This document shows, piece by piece, positions 34,093 to 43,468 of a stretch of DNA of 46,107 nucleotides. The notes beneath the pieces are model-generated. The model worked only from the letters and a program-made list of their open reading frames with translations. It was not told where the DNA came from and did not search any database. Origin of the DNA: Micromonospora inaquosa (GTDB lineage Bacteria; Actinomycetota; Actinomycetes; Mycobacteriales; Micromonosporaceae); the NCBI RefSeq assembly GCF_003857055.1, contig NZ_QGSZ01000147.1, forward strand, positions 1-46,107, read 5' to 3'. The translations under genes and the position numbers were made by a program. How positions within the stretch are numbered: position 1 is the first letter of the stretch; each line of letters starts with the position of its first letter.

Positions 34093-37000
34093 TCACCGTC
34101 GCATCTCATTTTCTGTGATTAGAAGTAGCTCCTCGGCGACAGTCTTCAGAGCCTCGGGTGCGGCGGCTGCGAGGATGCGGGCGGGCACAAGCACCAGATC
34201 TTTTTGTAGCTCCGGCGGTCTTGAATCAAGAGGTGACAGGACCGGCTGCCAGACCGGCGACCAGTCGGTGACCCGCAGGGCGGAGGCGACCGCCGCTCGG
34301 CGCTCGGCGGGGTCCTGAGCAAGCTCGGCCACCGCCCAGACTCGCTTGTGGAGGCTGCGAATCCTGGCGGCGAGGTCGGCGGCCTTACCGCGTTCACCCA
34401 GGCGAACCATTGCGCCGATGAGTATGACGAGCGCGGCGTCGTGCAAGAGGTCGATATCCTTGCCCTGGGCCGCCTCGCGGGCCAGCCGGAGCGCCCGTCG
34501 TGGATCCCCGTTCGCGGCGGCAGCGTCTGCCAACTGGGCCAGGAAAATCCACGCGAAGCCATCATCAATGGCTCTGGCGGCCTGCTCTGCTCGATCGAAG
34601 TCACCGGTCAGCACCACAGCAATGACGTTGGGGCCGGTCATCATCGCGACCGGGTTCTCTATGCGACGGGCGACCTCCGTCGCGTGCGCCCGGCTGGCCG
34701 GAGCGAGCGCCACCGCCAGATGTGTTCGCGCGACATCAGCGTCGAGGCGATCGTCAACCTCGACGGCGAACCGTTCCAGGCGCTGAGCCATCTCCCACGC
34801 CAGGTCGACTTCCCCGCATACGGTTAAGGCCGCCAGTACCGGAGCCATGGCTGCCGCCCGCACCGACGGATGGGTGATCGAGGACGCCTTCTCTTCCGCC
34901 CGGTTCGCCAACTCGAGTGCTCGACCGCTCTCCCCCAGCCGGCCGTAGAGTCCGATGGCCGATGCCAGGCCCGAGACTGCGTAGAATTCATCCCCCTGCG
35001 CACCGGAAACCTCGACGGATTCATCGATGAGCGCCCGAGCCGTCGGTACGTCGCCAACCCGCAACGCCACGTCGGCGACGGCGCCGAGCGCGTCGAGACG
35101 GAAACCTGGCTCAGCGATGGACATCGCCGCCGCTTTCGCTTGCGCCAAGGCGGTATCGGCGGCCGTGTCGACCACCGCGGTCAGCGCCCAGGCGCGCACG
35201 TACGGCTCGGTGATCTGCTGAGCGGCCCGCCGGGCCAGTTCGGGCTCGCCGATTGCCCGCAACGGCTGTACGAGGGCGGCCAACTCGCGATCCATGCCGA
35301 TCTCCGCCACAGTGGCCTGCTCGGCACGCTCCGCGTACTCGCCGGCGCGGTCCAGATCCCCGGTCGCGGCGACGGCTTTGGCCAGTTCCGCCCATGCGTA
35401 AGCCCGGTAGAAGGTCGGCTCGCCCGCGGTTATGATCTCCTCAATCCGATCGACGAGGCGGGCGGACTGTTCCTGCTCTCCGGTCGCGAACAAAACGGTG
35501 ACCAGGGGCGCCATCGCGAAGCCGTGCTGGCCGGACCCTTCGAGCATCGCGGCCTGGTCACGGGCTTGCGCAGCGAATTCCTGTGCCCGGATTCGGTCGC
35601 CGCTCCTCGCGAGGGCGTGAGCGATCCCGACCAGGGCGTACGTGCGCCACCGCGGCTGGTCTATTGATGCCGCTATCTCCTGCGCCCCAGCGACATCCCC
35701 AGCTGTCGCCAGCGGCCCGGCAAGAGCCCATGCATCGTGATCGTCACGTTTGCAGGATAGGAACATGTGCCGTACCCGTTCCTTGTCTCCGCAGAGCGCG
35801 TACACCTCCATCAGGCCGGCCATCGCCTCCACGCCCTCGGCGGTCTCTTCGGCCTGCAGCGCCAACTGCCGCGCCCGGTCCACTTCACCGCTGACAGCCA
35901 GAGCTCTCGCCATCCCCGTGAGGGCGTAGCTACGCCAGCGCGGCACGGTGACGGCGTCCGTGATCCGCGCTGCCTTCTCCGTCTGACCGTTAGCGGCGAC
36001 CGCTCGTGCGACGCCCGCGAGCGCCCACGCCCGGCGATCCGGGTCCGGCATCGACCGCGCGAGGGTCTCCGCCCGCCCGGGCTGACCGAGCCGGGCCCAG
36101 ACGTGCGGCAGATTGACCCTGATGCTCTCTGCTCGTTTGGTGATGCGAAGGCGGTGCACTGCCACACGTCCCAGACTCACGAGGTCGCCAGGGGCCCCGC
36201 TCTGAAGCATCTCTTGAACGGCGCCTATCTCACTTAGCGCGGCGAAATCCCCCCCGCTGATGGTAAACAAGCGGTCGTACCGCGTCTGGTCGGTAGTGAT
36301 GGCTAGCATTCTGGGCAGTGCGCCGACCTCGTGCAGCAGACGGCCGTAACCACGAAGCAGATACTCCGGGGTTTCCGCCGGCCAGTTGCGGGTGCGGTAG
36401 CTGTCCGCCCACTCGTGCAACCGCTTCCGGTGCTCCCGCAACACGGCTTCCCCGAGACGGTTGACCGCCTCCACCTGAATCTCTTCGTGTCCGAGCAGAT
36501 ACACCTCGGGGTGAGCATCGGGTCGCCAATCAGCCGGCCGCTTGGCGAAACTGCGGCCCGTGACAGTGCGAAGGTGCTCCTCGACGATGAACACCGGTGT
36601 ATGCGTGAGCTCGGCGAGGTCGGGGCCGCTGAGACCACCTCCGGCCGCTGTGACCAGGCCGAGCAGGTCCCGCTCCAGGTCCGACCCGAGCAGTAGCCGC
36701 CTGATCTCCAGGCGCATGTCCGTTTGAATCGCCGTCGCATGCGGTGAGGTGGCTAGGGCCCGCACAACCGACGCCCGCCGAAGGGGATGCGCCGCTGGCA
36801 CATCAGCAGGTATCGGTGGGTTCGGACGGCCGGCGACGATCACGCGGACGCCGTCGGGTAGATCCTGCGGCAGCAACGCCGCGATGCTGTAGGCGTCCGG
36901 ACCTGCCATCACCCCGCGATCCTCGTCGAGCCCGTCCACCACGAGGACAAGACGCTCACCCAAGTCGGCGCAGAACCGGGCAGTGCGTGCCAGACGATCA

Positions 37001-37455
37001 CGGAACTCGACCTCGCCCGAAGCATCGGTGAACATTGGCATCGGCTCGTCAAGGATCTCCGAAAGCTGGGCCAGCACGAACTCCAGAAACGCCGATCGAT
37101 CGGCGTGGCCTTTGAGCCGCGCGGTAATGAAGAACGAGACGATGCGTACGCCCGGCGGTGGGTTCAGCACGAACCACGACAGCATGGCCGTCTTGCCTGA
37201 CCAGGCCGATGCCTGCCACCACACGTAGGGTTCGCCATCCGGCACGGTGCAGAAGTGCCTGAGCTCGTCCAGTTCGGTCCCCCGCCCCTGCAAGGACGTC
37301 GGCGCTATCTGGGTGACCACACTGTCGCGGTACAGCGACCGGCACGGCGTCTGCGGTTGCACGTAAATGTCGCCACAGTGCACACCGGAAATGGCAACGC
37401 CACCCGGGCTGGCGGTGGCCGCCCCAGTCTGCGAGGCGGCAATCCGTCGTGGCAT
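34093..37455 (-). CDS. STAND/NACHT-type NTPase with long helical repeats
   Basis: A 1120-residue protein from ATG 37455. Residues 18-32 hold GGVAISGVHCGDIYV, the same motif as in the neighbouring NTPase. The NTPase core follows: WWQASAWSGKTA (P-loop with Ala in place of the first Gly, residues 79-90), then SFFITARLKGHADRSAFLE, and Walker B RLVLVVDGLDED. From about residue 430 to the end there are some 18 TPR-like helical repeats of about 35 residues (AWALAGVARAVAANGQTEKA and similar), a likely sensor. The frame runs upstream to a TTG at 37704 and would then add a TM-like segment; see the pseudogene entry. It belongs to the same conflict island as 30977-33828. Confidence 0.75.
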   Translation of the reverse strand: MPRRIAASQTGAATASPGGVAISGVHCGDIYVQPQTPCRSLYRDSVVTQIAPTSLQGRGTELDELRHFCTVPDGEPYVWWQASAWSGKTAMLSWFVLNPPPGVRIVSFFITARLKGHADRSAFLEFVLAQLSEILDEPMPMFTDASGEVEFRDRLARTARFCADLGERLVLVVDGLDEDRGVMAGPDAYSIAALLPQDLPDGVRVIVAGRPNPPIPADVPAAHPLRRASVVRALATSPHATAIQTDMRLEIRRLLLGSDLERDLLGLVTAAGGGLSGPDLAELTHTPVFIVEEHLRTVTGRSFAKRPADWRPDAHPEVYLLGHEEIQVEAVNRLGEAVLREHRKRLHEWADSYRTRNWPAETPEYLLRGYGRLLHEVGALPRMLAITTDQTRYDRLFTISGGDFAALSEIGAVQEMLQSGAPGDLVSLGRVAVHRLRITKRAESIRVNLPHVWARLGQPGRAETLARSMPDPDRRAWALAGVARAVAANGQTEKAARITDAVTVPRWRSYALTGMARALAVSGEVDRARQLALQAEETAEGVEAMAGLMEVYALCGDKERVRHMFLSCKRDDHDAWALAGPLATAGDVAGAQEIAASIDQPRWRTYALVGIAHALARSGDRIRAQEFAAQARDQAAMLEGSGQHGFAMAPLVTVLFATGEQEQSARLVDRIEEIITAGEPTFYRAYAWAELAKAVAATGDLDRAGEYAERAEQATVAEIGMDRELAALVQPLRAIGEPELARRAAQQITEPYVRAWALTAVVDTAADTALAQAKAAAMSIAEPGFRLDALGAVADVALRVGDVPTARALIDESVEVSGAQGDEFYAVSGLASAIGLYGRLGESGRALELANRAEEKASSITHPSVRAAAMAPVLAALTVCGEVDLAWEMAQRLERFAVEVDDRLDADVARTHLAVALAPASRAHATEVARRIENPVAMMTGPNVIAVVLTGDFDRAEQAARAIDDGFAWIFLAQLADAAAANGDPRRALRLAREAAQGKDIDLLHDAALVILIGAMVRLGERGKAADLAARIRSLHKRVWAVAELAQDPAERRAAVASALRVTDWSPVWQPVLSPLDSRPPELQKDLVLVPARILAAAAPEALKTVAEELLLITENEMRR

Positions 37456-37827
37456 CGATGATGCTCGCTCTCGTGGATCAGAGGGCGGCGCCGCTAGTTG
37501 CCTGTCCGCCGTCGGACGCCTCGGCCGCCCAGTCCCTTCGATGTCGACGTGCCGCTCGAACAGCGATTGACCACGCCGCACCGACAGACCGCTGATCACC
37601 TCCCAGATGATCGCGCTACCGCCGGCCCCGCCGTAGGCCGAACGGAAGTTCCGGGTGTCGGGCCGCAGCGCGGCCCAGATCGCGATGCCGAGCGCAGCGA
37701 CCAAAGCCAGTGCCGAGACCGCCGGCCGAGCTTTCCCAAACTGCTGTCGTCAACGAGCCAGAACACCAGACGGCGGCACCGCAACTGCGGCACACGTCCC
37801 AAAGATGGCCATGCTCGATCGCATCAT
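37456..37827 (-). pseudogene. Decayed copy of the two-TM partner gene
   Basis: Three minus-strand frames together resemble the intact TM protein at 33478-33828: MMRSSMAIFGTCAAVAVPPS (frame from ATG 37827), VFWLVDDSSLGK (second frame), and RPAVSALALVAALGIAIWAA (third frame), which matches VSALAGLAGVGVALWAALP. Two frameshifts are needed. The last frame runs without a stop into the NTPase gene at 37455. So this copy is broken, or its second helix is now fused to the NTPase through the TTG at 37704. Confidence 0.5.
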
Positions 37828-38197
37828 AGCAGTCAATCTCTCAGACGGATCAACGATCGGCCCGCCGCCTGCCGCAGACCGGCGCCTACCTCGGGTGCCC
37901 GCGAGCACCTTACTAGGCTGGCCCGAGCCAATCTCCGAGTTGCGCCCCGTGCTCGCGCCGCGCCCGGGCACGAGGAGCGGGGTGTGGTCGTACGTCAAGA
38001 TCACGGCCTACTGATGGCTTGACGACCACACCCTTACCGAAGGACTCAGACCTAGACGCGAGATCGTGGACCTGACATCCGCAACTCGGCCTGCATAAGA
38101 GTCATTCCCCTGTCCATGTCGATCACCCCGGAGAGACCGACCATCCAGGGCCGAGGGCGGCCCCGAATGGCCGTCGTTGCTCGTTTAACTGGCGGTG
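37828..38197. other. Gene-free stretch with a terminator-like hairpin
   Basis: No confident gene. A plus frame ends GVWSYVKITAY at about 38014 and may be the tail of a lost gene. The hairpin at 37980-38033 is the only clear element. Confidence 0.35.
37980..38033 (-). terminator. Long imperfect hairpin
   Basis: GGGTGTGGTC (37980-37989), four extra bases, GTCAAG (37994-37999); an 18-nt loop; then CTTGAC (38018-38023) and GACCACACCC (38024-38033). A 16-bp stem with a 4-nt bulge. It lies 165 nt downstream of the secreted-protein gene (minus strand) and could end that transcript. Confidence 0.45.
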
Positions 38198-39226
38198 TTA
38201 CCAGGTCACGTGGTTGGACTCGATGCCGTTGGCCCTGACCCAGTGGTCGGGGTGGTCACCGGAGTAGCACTGGGTGGCGGTGGCGACGTTGCCGCCGCCG
38301 TCGGTACGCAGCGAGAGCGCGTAGAACCCGCCCGGGTCCACCGAGTCGTGACAGGTGACCGTCACAGTGGCGTTCGGGTTGAACCCGCTGATCGTGATCG
38401 CGTACCGGTAGCCAGATGGCGCGGCCGGGCCGCGGGCGAGCGTGACGGTGGCGGGCTTCGCCGGCGCCTCGCCGCCACCAATGGGGGGTGCGGCTGCCGT
38501 CGTCTGAGTGCCGCCCGTGGTGGTCGAGCCACAGCTGACCGGCGCGTTGCGGCCCTTCGCCCAAGCCCAGCAGCCGCTGCCGTACGCGTCGAAGGTGCGC
38601 GAGTAGCCGGCTAGGGTCGCGGAGTGCCGTGGCCCACGCAGGCCGACACACCACGGCCCAGCCTTCGAGCAGTTGCGTTCGAGGACCTCGCCCACGACGT
38701 AGAACGAGTGGGCGTTGTTCGGCGGGTTGTTGGGCAGCAGCAGCCGGTAGCTCACCGCGTACTGGTTGCCGGCGATCAGCTTGTCCGGCCGGAAGGCGCC
38801 GAAGTCGAGTCCGGTGATGCCCGCACGGTCGCTGACGGTCGTGTCGAGGTAGAACCTCGCGGCGGCCGGCAGGCTGGTCTGCTCGCCCCAGATTTTCCGG
38901 TCGAATTGCGTGCCGTAGGTGATGTTCTGCTCGTACGCCCAATCGACGACCCCGGCCTGGAAGCACTCGAGGGCCGCCTGCGAGTTCCACTTGAAGGTGG
39001 AGGTGAGCAGGTAGTCGTTGCGGTCGGAGTTCTGGGTGCTTCGCCGCAGGAACTTCAGCGAGATCGTGCCCGAGTCGGGCTGCGACCCCGCCATGGTGCA
39101 GGTCTGTTGGGCTGCGGCGGCCAGCTGGATCGGCGCCGGCCTTCCCCCACCGGACGGAGCCGCCGCGCCGACGGCCACCGCAGCGACTGCGGCGCCGGTC
39201 AAGGCGAGAAGCAACTTGTAGCGCAT
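38198..39226 (-). CDS. Secreted protein with C-terminal beta domain
   Basis: A 342-residue protein from ATG 39226 behind AGGGAG. Signal peptide at about 1-22 (MRYKLLLALTGAAVAAVAVG). The mature part has several Cys residues (C43, C84 and others) that could pair, and a Thr-rich linker near 240-260. The last 80 residues (GYRYAITISGFNPNATVTVT, then SNHVTW) form a beta-sandwich-like domain that recurs at the end of Micromonospora proteins near signalling ATPases (from memory, not searched). It lies 125 bp downstream of the WD40-NTPase gene on the same strand, so it may belong to that system. No enzyme motif is visible. Confidence 0.6.
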   Translation of the reverse strand: MRYKLLLALTGAAVAAVAVGAAAPSGGGRPAPIQLAAAAQQTCTMAGSQPDSGTISLKFLRRSTQNSDRNDYLLTSTFKWNSQAALECFQAGVVDWAYEQNITYGTQFDRKIWGEQTSLPAAARFYLDTTVSDRAGITGLDFGAFRPDKLIAGNQYAVSYRLLLPNNPPNNAHSFYVVGEVLERNCSKAGPWCVGLRGPRHSATLAGYSRTFDAYGSGCWAWAKGRNAPVSCGSTTTGGTQTTAAAPPIGGGEAPAKPATVTLARGPAAPSGYRYAITISGFNPNATVTVTCHDSVDPGGFYALSLRTDGGGNVATATQCYSGDHPDHWVRANGIESNHVTW

Positions 39227-39351
39227 GGAACACTCCCTCTCATCGACTACCCGATTCCAGGCTGGCGTCGGCGCTCGGCCGGCGTCCACGCCTTCGAGGA
39301 TGGTCGGACACCCTTGGACAGCCTGGATGCCCTCGAGACTGGCCGTGCCGG

Positions 39352-42300
39352 CTAGTCGCAGGGCGGGGCGAACGGCAACTCGGGCAGGTACTGCGACCAT
39401 TCGTCCTGCGTGATGGCCACCCCGGTGGTGGCGCAGACCCAGGAGGCCGCCGTGGCTGGATCGGTCGCCCACAACCGCACCGTGCGGCCCTCCCCCGCAG
39501 CTGCGATCAGCCCGGTCGTCGGGTCGATCGCCACGGTCAGGACTGCCCGGTCGGGACCGGTGAGGGTCGCCAGATGTTCGGGTCGGGTCGGATCAGTCAG
39601 GTCCCACAGCCAGATCGTGCCGTCCGTGCTGCCAGTCGCCAGCAGGCGGCTGTTGGGGCGGAAAGCCATCGTGTACAGGTAACCGACCGACCCGGTGAGC
39701 GGTGCACCGACCAGCGACGGTCGGCGCGGGTCGACGACGTTCCAAAGCCGGACCATGCCGTCGGTGTCACCGGCGGCGACAAGTTTCCCGTCCGGGCTAA
39801 ACGCCACCGACAGCGCGGACGATGGCAGGCCGCTCAACGTCGCCAGGAGGACCGGGTCCTGCTTGTTCTCAATGTTCCATAGGTAGACGTTGTTGTTGAC
39901 GCTCGCGGCCGCGACGAGCTTCCCGTCCGGGCTAAACGCAGCCTGGTAGATCAGTCCCTGCTCTGGGCTGCGGAGTGTGGCCTCCACCTCTGCTTCCCCA
40001 TCTGTGCCGAGACCGACGATCCGGACTGTGCCGTCGTCGCAGCTCGCCGCCAGAAATCGGCCGTCGGCACTGACCGAGATCGCCTCGATGAGATCGTCGG
40101 CGATCCGCAACGGCGGCAGCGGTCGGGCGTTCGCGGCGTCGCTGATGTTCCAGCGCACGAGCGTTCCGTCGATCGTGCCTGAGGCGATCGTCGCACCGTC
40201 CGGGGTGATCACCCCGGATCCCGAGAGTCTCGCTTGTCCGGTCGAATTCGTGAGTGGCGGACCTTGCGGGCGCGGTCGGTGCGGGTTGACCGCGCTCCAG
40301 ACGCGGAGACTGTTGTCGGCCGCCCCGGCGGCGATGCCCAGCTTCACGCCGTTGGCTGTGAAGCTCAACGCGAAGACAGAGTCCTCTGCTCCGCTGATGA
40401 TCGGTCCAGGAACCGACCAGGTCCGCACAATGCCGTCGGAGGCGAGGGTGACGACGCGGCCGTCCGGCGTGAACACGGCAGTAATGAGCGGGCTCGGGTG
40501 CGGCAGGAGACCGGCGGACCGGCCCGTCCTGGCATCGAAGGTCCACAGCATTCGGTCGGAGCTGGCGGCCGTCACCACAGCTCCGTCGGGGCTAAAACTG
40601 ACGTAGTTGACCCAGCTCAGTGGCCCTTCGAGTGGCGCTCCGACGACTTCGGGCCGGGTGGGGTCACGGACATTCCACCGGTGGACGTTGTGTTCGGCGC
40701 CGGTGCCCGCCAGGAGATTTGTGCTGTCCGGGCTGAAGGCGAGCGAGAAGATCTGGCTGTTGGCCTCGGTGAGGGTGGACAGCTGAGCCGCTGTCGAGTG
40801 ATTGGTGATGTCCCAGCGGTAGACGTTGGTGTCGACGCCGCCAGCGGCCATGGTTCGTCCGTCAGGCGACACCGCAATGGCCTTGATCGGTTTCGAGCCG
40901 GCACCGGCCATCGGCGTTGCGGTCGCGGACCCAACAGCCATGACGGTGATTCCCGAGTCGCTGCCGACGAACGCGCGCTGCCCGACCTCGTCCCAGGCCA
41001 GCGCGGTGGCCGGTTTCGCCATCTGGCCCAGGGTGGTCGGCGGCCTCGAGAGGTCGACGAGATCCCACAACAGCACCGCGCCCTTGCCGTCGGCCCCGGC
41101 CATGTGCCGGCCGTCCGAGCTGAAGACCAGCTTGATCAGCGGCTGGGTGCTGCCGGCGACGGTTCCGTCAGGGCGTGGTGTCCCGTCCGCCGCCAAGGTC
41201 CACAACTGGACAGCCCCGTCGTCGGTCCCGGCCGCGATCTGGCCTGTCGGGCTGACCGCGAGCGACCTGGTCTTGCCGCCGGCCAGCCGTAGGCGGGTGC
41301 CCACCGGGCTGGAGGTGGCGTTGAGCAGACTGGACCGGGCTTCGGGGGTCTCGGCGGTCTGAAAGGCGGTCAGGGACAACTGCAGTGCGAGTGCCGGATC
41401 CTGTTCGCGCAACCGGTCCGCTCGGTCGGCGATCAGCCGTGACAGTGCCTGCGCCTGGGCTACAGCGGCGATCTGCTGCTGCCGGGCGGCCGCCACGCGC
41501 TGGTGCCGGGCCACGAGCGCCACGCTGGCGGCGATCACTGCGAATACGACGGCAAGAGTGATGAGCTGGTACCGGCGACGGGTGTGACGTCTGGCCAGCT
41601 GATCCTCTGCGGCCTGCTGTTCGACGCTGTCGTCGAGAAACTGCCGTTCGAGTCGGCTGAGGTCGCGGTCGCGCCCGTGTTCTTGCACCCACCCACGGGT
41701 CGTTTGGAGCACTTCGCCGCGCAGCAGCCCGTCCGTGGACCGCCCGCTGTCAGCCCAGTGTGTGGCTGCTGTTCGCAGCCGCTGATGCTGGCGTTGCCAA
41801 CCCTGGTCGCCGTCAAGCCACTCTTTCAGCCGCGGCCACGCCGGCAGGAGGGCTTCGTGGGCAATCTCGACGTGATCCTCGTCAGCGGTGAGCAGTCTGG
41901 CATCGATGAAAAGGTCGAGCACCTCGTACTGCTCATCCTCATCTGCGTCGTGACCGTGCGAGTCTCGGTCGAGGATCTCCGCCCACGGAACCCGTCGGCG
42001 TGTGTAGATCTGTTCGTCACTGCACTGGGCGAGCCGCAGGAAGATCCGCCGGGCCCTCTCCTTCCGCTCGGTCGTGCCGAGTGCGAGGTACGTATCCTCG
42101 GCCGTTTTTGTCACGGCCCCGTCGATACCGCCGCTGGCCCGGTAGTGGTCCACCGTCAGCGTCCTACTGTTCGCGATCTGCCAGGTCATGAGCAGGGCGT
42201 GGGAGAGGAGCGGAAGGCTGCCGGCTTCGTGGGCCGCATCCTTGGCTGTTCTGGAACGGACGGGCGTCAGGTCGCGAAGGATCAAGTCAACGAGCCCTGA

Positions 42301-43248
42301 CTGGAGAGTAAAACCCCTGCGCGTGGCTGGTTCGGTGACCGCCTGCCGTACTTCGGTGTCCGACATCGGTCCGACCACGACTTGGGACCGTTGCAGTGCG
42401 CCACGGAGCACCGGAAATGTTAGTGCCCTCGTGTAGAAGTCACTGCGTAGCGCCAGTACCACCACCGTGCCAGCGGAACCGTCGCCTGTGGCACCGGACC
42501 TTGCGGTGTCGGTGAGGGCGCACAAGAACCCGTTCTGCGCGTCCGGGTCTTTGCACGCGACGAAGAGCTGTTCGGCCTGGTCGATGATGATTACCGAGGG
42601 CTGCTGACCATTGCTGGCGGACGAGCGTCGGTCTGCGAGCTCCTTCAGGCCAGCCGTGAGTTGTGCGAGGGGCTTCTCACCGGGGACCATCCCGAACACC
42701 GGGCTCAGGTCGTTGACGCCAACTAGCGCGGGTGCCAGGCCTGCCCACAGCAGCGAGGTCTTTCCGGAGCCGGACGGGCCGACGACGACGGTCACCTGCC
42801 CAGCGCCGGCACTGTCCCGGACCCGCGTGACCAGCTCTTCCACCAAGGCGGTCCGACCGGCGAACAGGTCCGCGTCCGTCGGTCGGTACGGCCGCAGACC
42901 CCGATAGGGTGCGGGGCTGTCGTATGGTCGCGGCCCGGGCACGGAACGGACCCGTTCCAGGGCCTCGAGCCAGGCGTTTACATCGGTCGCCGCCACCCCC
43001 AGCCGCTGCAACATGACGCGGAGCGCCGGGGTGAACGCTGGCTGAGGGAGGTGCTCGCCACTGAACCATGTGCTCAACGTGGCGTTTGCCGGCACGGGCG
43101 ATACATCTGACTTGACCAACTCTCTGACCAGACCGCGTCGAGACCACCGCGACCTCGCCAGCAGACGACCGAGTTCGGTAGCGAACTCCTGCTGAGTTGT
43201 GATGTGACGCGGATCGGCCGGCGCCTCTGGAACCGGGACGTCGGTCAT
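39352..43248 (-). CDS. nSTAND1-type NTPase with HTH, TM helix and WD40 repeats
   Basis: A 1298-residue protein from ATG 43248 (AAGGGG upstream). Order: an XRE-like HTH at about 18-85 (TLSTWFSGEHLPQP); the nSTAND1 NTPase from about 113 (PYRGLRPYRPTDADLFAGR), Walker A VVGPSGSGKTS at 155-165, Walker B SVIIIDQAEQLF near 218-229, and an ARM-like lid; a TM helix at 561-580; then about 14 WD40 blades from about 660 (DGAVQLWTL, GKGAVLLWDL and so on), probably two seven-bladed propellers. The layout (cytosolic sensor-switch, TM, extracytoplasmic or cytosolic propellers) is typical of actinobacterial conflict ATPases. The frame extends upstream 21 codons without support. A strong terminator separates it from 43469. 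Confidence 0.85.
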   Translation of the reverse strand: MTDVPVPEAPADPRHITTQQEFATELGRLLARSRWSRRGLVRELVKSDVSPVPANATLSTWFSGEHLPQPAFTPALRVMLQRLGVAATDVNAWLEALERVRSVPGPRPYDSPAPYRGLRPYRPTDADLFAGRTALVEELVTRVRDSAGAGQVTVVVGPSGSGKTSLLWAGLAPALVGVNDLSPVFGMVPGEKPLAQLTAGLKELADRRSSASNGQQPSVIIIDQAEQLFVACKDPDAQNGFLCALTDTARSGATGDGSAGTVVVLALRSDFYTRALTFPVLRGALQRSQVVVGPMSDTEVRQAVTEPATRRGFTLQSGLVDLILRDLTPVRSRTAKDAAHEAGSLPLLSHALLMTWQIANSRTLTVDHYRASGGIDGAVTKTAEDTYLALGTTERKERARRIFLRLAQCSDEQIYTRRRVPWAEILDRDSHGHDADEDEQYEVLDLFIDARLLTADEDHVEIAHEALLPAWPRLKEWLDGDQGWQRQHQRLRTAATHWADSGRSTDGLLRGEVLQTTRGWVQEHGRDRDLSRLERQFLDDSVEQQAAEDQLARRHTRRRYQLITLAVVFAVIAASVALVARHQRVAAARQQQIAAVAQAQALSRLIADRADRLREQDPALALQLSLTAFQTAETPEARSSLLNATSSPVGTRLRLAGGKTRSLAVSPTGQIAAGTDDGAVQLWTLAADGTPRPDGTVAGSTQPLIKLVFSSDGRHMAGADGKGAVLLWDLVDLSRPPTTLGQMAKPATALAWDEVGQRAFVGSDSGITVMAVGSATATPMAGAGSKPIKAIAVSPDGRTMAAGGVDTNVYRWDITNHSTAAQLSTLTEANSQIFSLAFSPDSTNLLAGTGAEHNVHRWNVRDPTRPEVVGAPLEGPLSWVNYVSFSPDGAVVTAASSDRMLWTFDARTGRSAGLLPHPSPLITAVFTPDGRVVTLASDGIVRTWSVPGPIISGAEDSVFALSFTANGVKLGIAAGAADNSLRVWSAVNPHRPRPQGPPLTNSTGQARLSGSGVITPDGATIASGTIDGTLVRWNISDAANARPLPPLRIADDLIEAISVSADGRFLAASCDDGTVRIVGLGTDGEAEVEATLRSPEQGLIYQAAFSPDGKLVAAASVNNNVYLWNIENKQDPVLLATLSGLPSSALSVAFSPDGKLVAAGDTDGMVRLWNVVDPRRPSLVGAPLTGSVGYLYTMAFRPNSRLLATGSTDGTIWLWDLTDPTRPEHLATLTGPDRAVLTVAIDPTTGLIAAAGEGRTVRLWATDPATAASWVCATTGVAITQDEWSQYLPELPFAPPCD

Positions 43249-43415
43249 CAGGCCCCTTCCCGGTGCCCCAGACGATGACATGGCGAGAGTGGCGCACATG
43301 GGCGACTGCACTAGATCGTGGATCAGCTGCCCGATGTCCGGCTATCACTGAATCGGGTGCCGATACTACCTGTAGTTCTATGGCGATCACGGATCGCGAC
43401 ATGTCAGCGCCAGCA

Positions 43416-43454
43416 CCTGGGGCCGGCGGCTGCTGCTTAGCCGCCGGCCCCAGG
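43416..43454 (-). terminator. Strong 16-bp hairpin terminator
   Basis: CCTGGGGCCGGCGGCT (43416-43431), seven-base loop, perfect complement (43439-43454). It sits 14 nt after the stop of the small secreted protein gene (minus strand) and 168 nt before the start of the WD40-NTPase gene, so it should isolate the two. Confidence 0.75.
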
Positions 43455-43468
43455 CGAACCTTGTCTGG

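Noticed and set aside
34093..37455. Periodic signal that could suggest a CRISPR or DNA repeat array
   Set aside because: The periodicity is at protein level (TPR-like repeats of about 35 residues); the DNA units are not near-identical. The same holds for the WD40 region at 39352-41300.
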